Shown piece after piece: positions 22,986-32,500 of a DNA stretch of 64,000 bases (position 1 is the stretch's first letter; every line of letters starts with the position of its first letter). Made by a program: the position numbers and the translations under genes. The notes under the pieces are model-generated. The model ran no database searches, was not told the origin of the DNA, and worked only from the letters and a program-made list of their open reading frames with translations. Source of the stretch: Salinibacterium amurskyense (GTDB lineage Bacteria > Actinomycetota > Actinomycetes > Actinomycetales > Microbacteriaceae); contig NZ_PGFH01000003.1 of NCBI RefSeq assembly GCF_002797685.1, positions 62,001 to 126,000 of the forward strand, written 5' to 3'.

Positions 22986-24368
22986 CTAGAGACGGCTCCA
23001 TGCTTCGGTCAAAACCGAACGCAGCATTGATTCTATCTCGTCAAACTCGGCGGGTCCGATCGTCAAAGGCGGTGCCAGCTGAATCACAGGATCTCCACGG
23101 TCATCGGCGCGGCAGTAGAGGCCAGCGTCGTAGAGCGCCTTCGAGAGGAAGCCACGGAGCAGGCGCTCGGATTCGTCGTCGTTGAAGGTCTCCTTCGTTG
23201 CCTTGTCTTTGACGAGTTCGATGCCGAAGAAGTAACCATCTCCGCGCACATCGCCCACGATCGGCAAGTCGAGCAAGCGCTCAAGCGCAGCACGGAACTT
23301 GGGCGAGTTTTCACGAACGTGCTCGTTGATCTTCTCTTCCTCGAAGATGTCGAGATTTTCTAGGGCAACCGCAGCGGAAACAGGATGTCCGCCGAAGGTG
23401 TAGCCGTGGTAGAAGGTCGTAGCGCCGTGCTTGAAGGGCTCATAGACGCGGTCAGAGACGATCGTGGCACCGATCGGTGAATAGCCGCTGGTCATTCCCT
23501 TGGCGCACGTGATCATGTCGGGGATGTAGTCGTACGCGTCACACGCGAACATGTGACCGAGACGACCGAAGGCGCAAATTACTTCGTCACTGACAAGCAG
23601 CACGTCGTACTCGTCGCAGATCTCGCGAACACGCTGGAAGTAGCCAGCGGGAGGCGGGAAGCAGCCACCCGAGTTCTGCACGGGCTCCAAGAAGACCGCG
23701 GCGACAGTTTCGGGGCCTTCGAAGAGGATCATTTCCTCGATGCGGTTAGCAGCCCACAGCCCAAATTCCTCTTCGGTGCCGTGGAAGCCCATCTCTTCCG
23801 CGCGGTAGTAGTTGGTGTTTGGCACGCGGAAGCCGCCAGGAACGAGAGGCTCAAACATCTCCTTCATGCCGGGGATGCCGGTGATGGCAAGCGCTCCCTG
23901 CGGGGTGCCGTGGTAAGCGACCGCACGCGAAATGACCTTGTGCTTCGTGTGGCGGCCCTGAAGCTTCCAGTACTGCTTGGCCAGCTTGAAGGCGGTCTCG
24001 ACTGCTTCGCCGCCACCCGTGGAGAAGAAGACACGGTTGAGGTCGCCCGGGGCATAGCCCGCTAGGCGGTCAGCCAGCTCGATGGCTTTGGGGTGCGCGT
24101 ACGACCAGAGCGGGAAGAACGCGAGTTCTTCAGCCTGCTTCGCAGCGACCTCGGCCAGGCGCTTGCGGCCGTGACCGGCGTTGACCACGAAAAGTCCGCT
24201 GAGGCCGTCGAAGTACTTGTTGCCCTTGGAGTCATAAATGTGGTGACCCTCGCCGCGAACGATGATCGGCACGCCGTGACCGTCTTCCATCACCGACTGG
24301 CGGGAGAAGTGCATCCACAGGTGATCTTTCGCTTTTTGCTGAAGATCGGCTTCGTTGAACTCTGACAT
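22986..24368 (-). CDS. Class III PLP aminotransferase (probable polyamine or omega-amino acid)
   Basis: This fold-type I transaminase probably moves the terminal amino group of putrescine or another omega-amino compound to pyruvate or a keto acid. At 460 residues it shows FDGLSGLFVVNAGHGR, FFSTGGGEAVETAFKLAKQYW, SDEVICAFGRLG and the PLP lysine in ITCAKGMTSGYSP, the pattern of the SpuC-like/omega-transaminase branch. The ATG at 24368 is used; a GTG three codons upstream (24377) is an alternative. It lies downstream of the Lrp-type regulator on the same strand and opposite an aminobutyraldehyde-type dehydrogenase, which fits a putrescine-to-GABA route. The substrate is inferred from context. 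Confidence 0.88.
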   Translation of the reverse strand: MSEFNEADLQQKAKDHLWMHFSRQSVMEDGHGVPIIVRGEGHHIYDSKGNKYFDGLSGLFVVNAGHGRKRLAEVAAKQAEELAFFPLWSYAHPKAIELADRLAGYAPGDLNRVFFSTGGGEAVETAFKLAKQYWKLQGRHTKHKVISRAVAYHGTPQGALAITGIPGMKEMFEPLVPGGFRVPNTNYYRAEEMGFHGTEEEFGLWAANRIEEMILFEGPETVAAVFLEPVQNSGGCFPPPAGYFQRVREICDEYDVLLVSDEVICAFGRLGHMFACDAYDYIPDMITCAKGMTSGYSPIGATIVSDRVYEPFKHGATTFYHGYTFGGHPVSAAVALENLDIFEEEKINEHVRENSPKFRAALERLLDLPIVGDVRGDGYFFGIELVKDKATKETFNDDESERLLRGFLSKALYDAGLYCRADDRGDPVIQLAPPLTIGPAEFDEIESMLRSVLTEAWSRL

Positions 24369-24433
24369 CTCAAACACTTTCTTTAGTGCGTTGGGGAATT
24401 GGTGCGTGGTGACGTTGGTGAGGCGGGGAGTGC

Positions 24434-24916
24434 TTAGCGCGTTCCCCAGTTGTAGAACTGCTTGTGGAGGCGCAGGTAGACGAAAGTCTCCGTCGATCGC
24501 ACGCCTTCGATACCGCGGATGTCGTGGTTGAGAAGCTCGATGAGGTCGTCATCGTTCTCACACACGACTTCAACGAGAAGGTCGAAGCTGCCGGCGGTAA
24601 GAACGACATAGTCGACTGAAGGGAGCTTGCCGATCTTTTCGGCCACCGAAGTGGTGTCTCCCGAGATCTGGATGCCGATCATTGCTTGGCGAAAGAAGCC
24701 CAGCTGCATCGGGTCGGTGACGGCCACGATCTGCATGACGCCAGATTCGGTGAGCTTCTGCACGCGCTGGCGTACAGCGGCTTCGCTCAAGCCAACAGCC
24801 TTGCCGATCTCCGCATAGGAACGACGGCCGTCGTTCTGCAGCTGTTCGATGATCGACTTGGAGACGTCGTCAAGGTGCACAGGCCTGTTGGCGGATCCAC
24901 GCGAAGAAGTGCTCAT
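24434..24916 (-). CDS. Lrp/AsnC-family transcriptional regulator
   Basis: This 160-residue DNA-binding regulator has an N-terminal winged helix-turn-helix (IIEQLQNDGRRSYAEIGKAV, then LSEAAVRQRVQKL) and a C-terminal RAM ligand-binding domain (AVTDPMQLGFFRQAMIGI onward). It probably senses an amino acid or a polyamine-derived metabolite. It sits between the aminotransferase gene and the divergent aldehyde dehydrogenase. A symmetrical dyad lies in the 122-base divergent space, so local control of both neighbours is likely. Confidence 0.92.
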   Translation of the reverse strand: MSTSSRGSANRPVHLDDVSKSIIEQLQNDGRRSYAEIGKAVGLSEAAVRQRVQKLTESGVMQIVAVTDPMQLGFFRQAMIGIQISGDTTSVAEKIGKLPSVDYVVLTAGSFDLLVEVVCENDDDLIELLNHDIRGIEGVRSTETFVYLRLHKQFYNWGTR

Positions 24917-24952
24917 GTACCGATTTTGTCAGTTCAGAGCATGGCTGGCAAG

Positions 24953-24991
24953 CGATTCCGTATCAAAAATGCCTTTTTGCGGCGGAAATCG
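24953..24991. promoter_or_regulatory. Nested dyad, candidate Lrp-family operator
   Basis: A perfect inner palindrome, CAAAAA-TGCC-TTTTTG (24964-24979), sits inside outer arms CGATTCCG (24953-24960) and CGGAAATCG (24983-24991). All share about the same centre. It lies between the divergent regulator and dehydrogenase genes, where an autoregulator would bind. Confidence 0.55.
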
Positions 24992-25038
24992 TTAGTGCCG
25001 GGGTGGATTAGTGGCGTCATGGTCGCTATCTTGGAGGC

Positions 25039-26475
25039 ATGAGCGCTCCTGACATCCAGAACTTTATTAATGGCGAGTACGTCGCAGCGCGTACGGAAAG
25101 CGGTTTCGATGTGATCGACCCCGCTACTGAAGACAGCTACGCGCACTCGCCGGTTTCGTCGAGTGCGGATGTCGACGCCGCCTATTCCGCCGCGGCAAGA
25201 GCCTTTGAGACTTGGGGCGAGACCACGCCCTCCGAGCGCCAACTTGCGCTCTTCCGAATCGCCGACGCGATGGAAGCTCGCGCCGACGAGTTCGCCGACC
25301 TCGAGTCGAAAGACACCGGCAAACCGCGTGCGAGTCTCGTCGCTGACGAAATCATGCTTTCGGTCGACCAGATTCGGTTCTTCGCCGGCGAAGCCCGCCA
25401 CCTTTCGGGGATGGCCTCGGGCGAGTACATGAAGGACCACACCTCGTCTATCCGTCGCGAACCGATCGGCGTCATCGGGCAAGTAGCGCCGTGGAACTAT
25501 CCGCTCAACATGGCGGTGTGGAAGGTCGCCCCCGCCATCGCTGCGGGAAACACAACCGTGCTCAAGCCCAGTGACACGACTCCCTCGGCGACACTGCTGT
25601 TCGCTGAAGTCGCCGCTGAGTTCCTTCCCGCTGGCGTGTTCAACGTGCTGACAGGGGACCGCACCACCGGCGGCCTCATGATCGACCACAAGACGCCGCA
25701 AATGGTGTCTATTACGGGATCGGTGCGGGCGGGAATGGAGGTCGCCAAGGCGGCATCCGTCGACCTCAAACGCGTGCACCTTGAGCTGGGCGGTAAAGCT
25801 CCTGTTGTTGTCTTCGATGACGCCGACATCCCTGCCGCTGTTGCCGGTATCGGCGCCGCGGGGTACTTCAACGCGGGGCAGGACTGCACTGCGGCGACGC
25901 GAGTAATCGTGCACGCCAACATCCACGACGAGTTCGTAGCTGAGCTCGTGAAGTGGACGCGTGAGAACGCGACCACCGGTGCGCCGAGCGAAGATGTTTA
26001 CTTTGGTGCCGTGAATAACGCGAACCAGCTTGCCCAGGTGTCTCGCGTCATCGAAGAGCTGCCGTCGCACGCGCAGGTCGAGCTCGGTGGTGCACGCCAG
26101 GGCGACCGCGGTTACTTCTACGAAGCGACCATCGTTTCGGGACTTCAGCAGAACGACTCGGCAGTTCAGAACGAGATCTTCGGCCCCGTCATCACGGTTC
26201 AGAAGTTCACGGATGAGGGCCAAGCGCTTGAGTGGGCTAATGACGTCAACTACGGGCTGGCTTCGAGCGTGTGGACTCGCGATCACGGCCGTGCAATGCG
26301 CTTCGCTAAGCACCTCGACTTCGGTTGCGTCTGGATCAACACCCACATTCCGATCGTGGCGGAGATGCCCCACGGTGGCTTCAAGCACTCGGGTTATGGC
26401 AAAGATCTGTCGAGCTACGGTTTCGAGGACTACACCCGCATCAAGCATGTGATGAGTTTTATCGGACAAGCGTGA
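25039..26475 (+). CDS. Aldehyde dehydrogenase, probable gamma-aminobutyraldehyde type
   Basis: This NAD-dependent dehydrogenase of 478 residues probably oxidises 4-aminobutyraldehyde to GABA after the transaminase step. It has the general-base segment [16 protein letters not shown] (Glu near 251), the catalytic Cys in [15 protein letters not shown], the NAD-site [15 protein letters not shown] and [12 protein letters not shown]. The combination NAGQDC and WVNTH-like [17 protein letters not shown] resembles the betaine/aminobutyraldehyde group. TTGGAGG precedes the ATG. It is divergent from the Lrp-type gene, and no transport gene for the substrate is adjacent. The exact substrate is inferred. 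Confidence 0.9.
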   Translation: MSAPDIQNFINGEYVAARTESGFDVIDPATEDSYAHSPVSSSADVDAAYSAAARAFETWGETTPSERQLALFRIADAMEARADEFADLESKDTGKPRASLVADEIMLSVDQIRFFAGEARHLSGMASGEYMKDHTSSIRREPIGVIGQVAPWNYPLNMAVWKVAPAIAAGNTTVLKPSDTTPSATLLFAEVAAEFLPAGVFNVLTGDRTTGGLMIDHKTPQMVSITGSVRAGMEVAKAASVDLKRVHLELGGKAPVVVFDDADIPAAVAGIGAAGYFNAGQDCTAATRVIVHANIHDEFVAELVKWTRENATTGAPSEDVYFGAVNNANQLAQVSRVIEELPSHAQVELGGARQGDRGYFYEATIVSGLQQNDSAVQNEIFGPVITVQKFTDEGQALEWANDVNYGLASSVWTRDHGRAMRFAKHLDFGCVWINTHIPIVAEMPHGGFKHSGYGKDLSSYGFEDYTRIKHVMSFIGQA

Positions 26476-26518
26476 CGTGCTCCCACGAGAAAACGTCAAG
26501 CGTGTCTAAGATTGCCGC

Positions 26519-27133
26519 GTGAAGCATGACTTCGATGACACGATAACGGCGGGCCAGCGGCCGCAGCTTCAGTCGACCATGCCTGATCTCGATGACACGA
26601 TTATCATCAGCGCGCGACGAACCGCGGCGGTCGTTAAGCCCTACCAACGTCCCGTCGAATCGCAAGCAAAGCAAGCATCACCGACCACAGCTCAAGAGGC
26701 AGCGCGCTTGCGGGCGCGTGCCGCAGCGCAAGTGAAGCCACCGCGTGCTCCCGTGGAGCCGACGGCAGCATCATCCGCGCTGTATTACCGCGTGCAGCTT
26801 GACGGCACTGGGCAGATGTACTCCCTAGAACATGCGTGTGTGTTCGGGCGTGACCCTCGACCTCCGCGCATTGTGAAAGGCGTAGGCCCGCGCCTCGTTG
26901 CAGTGCAGTCTCCGCAGCGCGAAGTATCAGAAACGCACGTCGAAGTGCGGCAATTGGGGGCGTCGGTGATCGTCACTGATCTGCGCTCCACCAATGGTTC
27001 GATCGTTCAGGTGCCGGGCAATGCGGCACGAAAACTCCGTCAGGGTGAGTCGGTGGTGGTTTCCACCGGCACGCTAGTGGATATTGGAGACGGAAACATT
27101 ATTAGGATTCTGCCTCGGCGGCGTCTGGAGTAA
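26519..27133 (+). CDS. FHA-domain protein with N-terminal DDTI phosphoacceptor-like motifs
   Basis: This 204-residue cytosolic protein ends in an FHA domain (about residues 85-200) that binds phosphothreonine peptides. The core GRDPRPP, SETHVEV and DLRSTNGS motifs match the consensus, with the two loop Arg/Ser contacts present. The first 35 residues hold two copies of a motif, DFDDTITAG and DLDDTIISA-like, with Thr flanked by acidic residues as in kinase target sites of GarA/Rv1827-type proteins. A low-complexity Ala/Arg/Pro linker joins the parts. The GTG start follows the dehydrogenase by 43 bases. It opens the phospho-signalling gene set followed by PP2C and kinase. Confidence 0.88.
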   Translation: MKHDFDDTITAGQRPQLQSTMPDLDDTIIISARRTAAVVKPYQRPVESQAKQASPTTAQEAARLRARAAAQVKPPRAPVEPTAASSALYYRVQLDGTGQMYSLEHACVFGRDPRPPRIVKGVGPRLVAVQSPQREVSETHVEVRQLGASVIVTDLRSTNGSIVQVPGNAARKLRQGESVVVSTGTLVDIGDGNIIRILPRRRLE

Positions 27134-27151
27134 ACGGGCAGGAAGGTAGCC

Positions 27152-27946
27152 GTGACCGAAATCGGCGGCAACAACCCGGGGCATACCATCGCCCTACCGG
27201 GGCGAGCAGAACAGACGTTTACGTTTGCGTGGGCTGCGGGCACTCACACTGGACATCGGCGCGCCGCAAACGAGGACAGCTACGTTGCGCGTTCTCCGAT
27301 GTTCGCTGTGGCCGACGGAATGGGCGGACACTCGGCGGGAGACCTCGCCAGTGCTGCCGTCGTCGAACGACTCGATGATGCCATTACGGGTGACTTTCTC
27401 CCGGCACGTGCCGTCGAGCGCGCGCTCGAACGGGCAACCGACTACATCGGCCTCATCGCGCAAGACAGTGAACTCGGCGTCGGCACGACCGTCACGGGAG
27501 TCGTCGTCACGGAGCATCATGAGTCGGCAAGCTTCGCGGTCTTCAACGTGGGGGATAGCCGGGTCTACAACTTCGACGCCGAACGACTGGTCCAGATCAC
27601 ACGAGACCACTCGGTAGTTCAGGATCTTGTCGAGGCCGGTTTGATTTCCCGCGGCGAGGCGGACGAGCATCCGGATGCCAACATCATTACGCGAGCGATC
27701 GGCTTCAATGCCGCACCGTCACCAGACTTCTGGATGCTGCCTATTCATTCCGGTCAGCGCCTGCTGATCTGCTCGGATGGCCTCACTCGCGAGGTCTCGG
27801 ACGACAAAATTGAGCGCCTGATGAAGCAGGGTTTTTCTCCCGACGAGACGGTGTCGCAGCTCATTGATTCCGCACTCGATAGTGGTGGACGAGACAACAT
27901 CACCGCAATTGTGATCGATGTGTTGAAAGTGCCTACAGCGGCGTAG
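27152..27946 (+). CDS. PP2C-family Ser/Thr protein phosphatase
   Basis: This 264-residue soluble PPM phosphatase removes phosphate from Ser/Thr. The metal-binding motifs are complete: RRAANEDSYVA, FAVADGMGGHSAGD, a middle VFNVGDSRVYNF and the C-terminal LICSDGLTREVSDD and GRDNITAIV. It has no TM segment, unlike PstP of mycobacteria. AGGAAGG precedes the GTG start 18 bases after the FHA gene. It is presumably the counterpart of the kinase encoded next. Confidence 0.95.
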   Translation: MTEIGGNNPGHTIALPGRAEQTFTFAWAAGTHTGHRRAANEDSYVARSPMFAVADGMGGHSAGDLASAAVVERLDDAITGDFLPARAVERALERATDYIGLIAQDSELGVGTTVTGVVVTEHHESASFAVFNVGDSRVYNFDAERLVQITRDHSVVQDLVEAGLISRGEADEHPDANIITRAIGFNAAPSPDFWMLPIHSGQRLLICSDGLTREVSDDKIERLMKQGFSPDETVSQLIDSALDSGGRDNITAIVIDVLKVPTAA

Positions 27947-27963
27947 CCCTCGAGTCCTCCATA

Positions 27964-27988
27964 CTGGGGACAGACAAACTGACCCCAG
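27964..27988 (+). other. Hairpin upstream of the kinase gene
   Basis: CTGGGGACAG and CTGACCCCAG pair with one mismatch around a 5-base loop, 77 bases before the kinase start. It could be a partial terminator after the phosphatase gene. The T-run (28006-28011) is 18 bases beyond it, too far for a classic terminator. Confidence 0.35.
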
Positions 27989-28065
27989 ACAAGGGGCAGA
28001 ATCCGATTTTTGAGTGGTTTCCTCACTTAGAATGATCGAACTCGACGACAAGTAAGGGGTGTTCT

Positions 28066-29493
28066 GTGGCTAGAAGATTGCCCTCAGCTCCTCCTGCGCT
28101 GCCCGGATTCTCCCACGTTCACGTTCTGGGCTCGGGTGGCTTCGCCGATGTGTTCCTGTATGAGCAGAATATGCCGCGACGCCAAGTCGCTGTCAAAGTG
28201 ATGCTCAGCGAGGTTGTGAACGACCAAGTTCGGCTCATGTTCCAGGCCGAAGCGAACCTGATGGCCCAGCTCAGCTCGCACCCCTCGATCCTTACCGTCT
28301 ACCAAGCGAGTGTCTCTTCAGACGGCCGACCGTACCTTGTGATGGAGCTGTGTTCCTCGACGCTTAGCCAGCGTTACCGAGTCGAACGACTCCCGGTTCC
28401 TGAAGTACTGCGCATCGCCATCAAGATCGGCAGTGCCATCGAGACCGCCCATCGTGCGGGTGTGCTGCACCGAGACATCAAGCCGTCCAATATTTTGACG
28501 ACTGCATATGGGCATCCGGTGCTCTCCGACTTTGGCATTGCGGCGACGCTCAGCGAGTCTGAAAATCTTGAAGCCGTGGGAATGTCGATCCCGTGGTCGG
28601 CACCCGAAGTGTTGATGGATGAGACCGCCGGCACGATCGAGTCTGAACTGTGGTCGTATGCAGCCACGGTGTACTCGCTGCTTGCCGGGCGCTCGCCCTT
28701 CGAAGTGCCGGGGGAGTCGAACAAGTCGACCGACCTCATCTCCCGCATTAACCGCGCGAAGCCACGCACCACCGGGCGAAGCGATGTGCCCGAAAGCTTG
28801 GAACGCGCCCTCAACCGCGCAATGTCCCGCAAAGCAGAGGCGCGCCAAGGCAGCGTTCTCGAACTAGTACACGAGTTGCAAGCGGTGGAGTCTGAGCTCG
28901 GACTCTCGCAGACTGCAATCGAAGTTGCCATGGACGACTGGGCTCTGGCTACGGTTGCCGAGCTGGAAGACCGCACCCGCGTGCGCCCCGGCCAGGCATC
29001 ACCTATGACGTCGTCGCAACGCCGTAAGCGTCGCCGCCCCGCCAACATCGAAGAAAGCTTCGGCTCGTTCGAAAGTGAAGCTGCCGAAGGCAAAATGTCG
29101 CGTCGCAAGACCGGCATCAGTCCCATTCCCAAAACGCGCGGCATGCAGACCGTCGCGTGGATAGGTGTTGCGCTCGCAGCCTTCGTCGTGGTTCTGGGAG
29201 CCACGGCCACGTTCATTCAGCTTCAGTCGGGATCGAACGACATCCCCGTGGTGAGCGACATCTCGGCCTCGGTCTCAGCCGACGTCGTAGAGTTCTCCTG
29301 GCTCGATCCCGGCCTCGAAGCCGGCGACTTCTACCAAATTAAGACGACCGATGGTCAACCGTCAGTTCAGCAGCGCGAGCCGAACTTCGTTGTTGACGCC
29401 GAGTCGGGCGAAAACGTCTGTATATCCGTCACTGTTACTCGCGAGGGCAAGTCTGGCCCCGCGAGTGCCCAAAAATGCGCGGTGTTGCCGTGA
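28066..29493 (+). CDS. Membrane Ser/Thr protein kinase with external Fn3-like domain
   Basis: This Hanks-type kinase of 475 residues has the catalytic domain at about 14-280: GSGGFADVF loop, VAVKVM lysine near 43, catalytic HRDIKPSNIL near 135, SDFGIAA and the APE region WSAPEVL. All catalytic residues are present, so it should be active. A cytosolic linker rich in Arg/Lys follows. A TM helix lies at about 364-386. The outer part is a domain of about 85 residues with Fn3-like strands (VVEFSWLDPGL, CISVTVTREGKSGP) instead of PASTA repeats, so it should sense something other than muropeptides. A GTG start is used. The Ig-like gene starts 12 bases downstream. Confidence 0.94.
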   Translation: MARRLPSAPPALPGFSHVHVLGSGGFADVFLYEQNMPRRQVAVKVMLSEVVNDQVRLMFQAEANLMAQLSSHPSILTVYQASVSSDGRPYLVMELCSSTLSQRYRVERLPVPEVLRIAIKIGSAIETAHRAGVLHRDIKPSNILTTAYGHPVLSDFGIAATLSESENLEAVGMSIPWSAPEVLMDETAGTIESELWSYAATVYSLLAGRSPFEVPGESNKSTDLISRINRAKPRTTGRSDVPESLERALNRAMSRKAEARQGSVLELVHELQAVESELGLSQTAIEVAMDDWALATVAELEDRTRVRPGQASPMTSSQRRKRRRPANIEESFGSFESEAAEGKMSRRKTGISPIPKTRGMQTVAWIGVALAAFVVVLGATATFIQLQSGSNDIPVVSDISASVSADVVEFSWLDPGLEAGDFYQIKTTDGQPSVQQREPNFVVDAESGENVCISVTVTREGKSGPASAQKCAVLP

Positions 29494-29505
29494 TGAGGGA
29501 GGCCA

Positions 29506-32500
29506 GTGATTAAGCGTTGGGGTAAAGCGCGCCGCTCCACAGTGATCGGTGTGGTGAGTGTCTCTGCGATCGTAGCGCTGGTAGCTACGGTCGCAATTGT
29601 GTCGACGGGATATACCGCCCAGCGCGTCGACTTGGCAGACGGTGCCGTCTGGGTCGCCAACAACCAACAGCAGGCAATCGGGCGCGCCAACACCGAAGTG
29701 CTCGAGATCAACTCCGTCGTGAACGCGCAAAGTGCTGACCTCGAAGTGGTTCAACACGGCGAAAGCGTATTGCTCTTCGACCGTTCTGAAAGTTCGATCG
29801 ACGTCGTCGACCCAGCGCTCTCTGAGATCGACGACAGCGTTGCGCTACCGCCTAACCAGCCCGAAGTGTATTTCGCCGGCAATAACGTTGTTGTGCTCGA
29901 GCACGGCACCGGAGAATTGTGGATCAGGTCGTACGAAGACTTCCTCAACTTCGATGCTGAATCTCCCGCCTCCTTGAGCCTGGGCGCCGATGCGATCGTC
30001 AGCGTCGATGAAGACGGGCTCCTGTTCGCCTACTCTCCGTCAGCCGGTCAGCTCTTCCGAGTGAATGCCGCTATCTCAGATACGGCGGAGTCCAGCGAGA
30101 ATCTTGAACTCGATCCGAACGCCGAATTGAGCATCACGTCAGTGGCTGGCCAGTGGGCCATCCTCGACTCCGATGCCGAACTGCTGCACATGGCTGGCCG
30201 CGAGGTTGACCTCACCGGGCTTGTGGATGGCGGCAACGGCACCATTCTCCAGATTCCCTCCGCTGCCGGCGAACGAGTTCTCATCGGGTACAGCAACGGT
30301 GTGCTGAGCGTTCCGCTCAACGGCGCCGCTGCCGTCGGCCTTGCCACGGGCCAATCCGGTATTCCGGCGGCTCCGCTGCGGCTGGGCGAGTGCGAATTTG
30401 CGGCATGGTCGAGCGGCGAGAACTGGCGACGCTGCCCCACGGATGCTGGCGAAGGCGTCATGCTTCAGCTGAGCGAGATGCAAGCCAACGCTCAGCTTTC
30501 CTACTCGGTCAACGGATCGCGCGCGGTGCTCAACGATCGACTGTCTGGTCGCACCTGGGCAGTGCAGGGCAGCGGCGAGCTGATCGACAACTGGAACCAG
30601 CTCATCACAACCGAAGAGGAAGAGCCCGAGGTTGAGCAGAACCTCGTTGACCTCGAGCCCGAGGTCGACAAAGTACAGCAGCCGCCAGTCGCTGTTGACG
30701 ATACCTTTGGTGCCCGCCCGGGTCGTGCCACCGTTCTGCCGGTGTTGCTCAACGACTATGACCCGAACGGTGATGTTCTCGTAGTCGAAGACCTTCCTGT
30801 TATCAATGCAGGAATTGGCCGAATCGACCGCATCAACGAGCGGCAGCAGATTCAGATCACACTGGAGCCTGGCGCTAGCGGGCAAGTGTCGTTCAATTAC
30901 ACCGTTAGCGATGGTCGCGGGGGCACGGCCAGTGCCAGTGTGACCGTCGAGATCCGCGATGATTCCGAAAACTCGCCCCCGCAACAGATGCGCGCCACGA
31001 AGTTCACGGTGCAGTCGGGCGGGCGCGTTTCGAATCAAATTCTCGGTGACTGGGTAGACCCGGATGGCGATCCCTTCTATCTCACGAGTGCGTCTGTCGC
31101 AGTCCCCGACGTCGTGAGCTACAAGCCGGGCGGGGACCTCGTATTCTCAGATTCCGGAGCCGGCGGCGAACTCAAAGTCGTCACGCTCGTGGTCTCAGAC
31201 GGTACTGCCGAGAGTTCTGGCAGTGTGTCGCTCTCGGTGAAGCCTGCCGGAGAAGTTCCGATCGAAGCCGACCCGTTCGTGGTGCTGGCGTACGCGGGCA
31301 AGGAAGTCACGGTGTCGCCGTTGAGTCACGTTCGCGGTGGTAACGGAAACATTCGCCTCAATAGCGTTCCTGCAAAAACTGGTGCGCAAGTGCTGCCGAG
31401 CTACGAAACCGGAACCTTCCGTTTCGAGAGCGATGAGATTCGCAGCCACAACCTTGAATACGTCGTGACGGATGGAAACCTCACGTTCACGGCGATCGTG
31501 CGTATCGATGTAGTCGCGCCGCCAGACGCCAACACGTCACCGATCACCGTGCCCAAGACTGTGTTCGTGCAAACTCTCCAGAATGAGCGAATTGACGTTG
31601 CAGGCACAGACGTCGATCCCGCCGGTGGAGTGCTTCTCGTCACCGAAACGATGAACCTGCCCGTGGGTTCCGGCGTTCGCGCCGAGATCCTCGAACAGCG
31701 CCTTGTTCGTGTCAGCCTCGAGGCTCCGCTCGACAACGGTCCGGTCAGCTTCAACTACCGCATCAGTAACGGGCTAGCGGATGCCGTCGGCGTGATTACC
31801 GTTGTCGAAATTCCCGCGCCGTCCCGCTTGCAGGCACCCATCGCCAACGATGACTCGGTGACGGTTCGCGTGGGACAGGCTGTCGACATCCGGGTGCTTC
31901 TCAATGACGAGCACCCCGACGGCCTTGAGCTGTCGCTGGTGCCGAAGCTGGCTCAGGACCTTCCCGATGACTCAGGCCTCCTCTTCGCTTCTGGCGACGT
32001 GTTGCGCTACCTCGCGCCTGACCGTACGGGTAACTTCACCGCGGCGTATCAAGTTGCGGGGCCCGACGGACAGTCCGCGACCGCGATCGTGCGCATTGCC
32101 GTTCGTGAGCTCGACGCGTCGAGTAACAACCCGCCGGTTCCGCCTACCGTCACCGCGCGCGTGCTTGCTGGTGACACTGTTCGCGTCTCCATCCCGCTGA
32201 CCTCTGCCGACCCTGATGGTGACTCGGTTCTCTTGCTCGGCCAAGCAACGAACCCGAATAAGGGCGCGGTAATCGAAGTCGATTCCAATACCTTCGTGTA
32301 CCAGGCGGGGGAGTACTCCGCGGGCACAGACAGTTTCAGCTACACCTTGATCGACTCACTCGGAGCTCGCGCGAACGGCGAAATTAACATCGGCATTAGC
32401 CCGCGGCTCGATGGCGCACGAAATCCTGTTGCGATCATTGACGAGGTGACTGTCAAGCCTGGCATCACAGTGTCTGTGCAGGTTCTGGCTAATGACTCGG

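Noticed and set aside
24934-26499. 521-codon open frame antisense to the aldehyde dehydrogenase gene
   Set aside because: It is a shadow of third-position GC bias. It shows no motif and covers the operator region and the entire dehydrogenase gene.
28005-28033. Promoter for the kinase gene using TAGAAT at 28028-28033
   Set aside because: The -10 match is fair, but no -35 element lies at 16-18 bases. The support is too weak to list as a feature.
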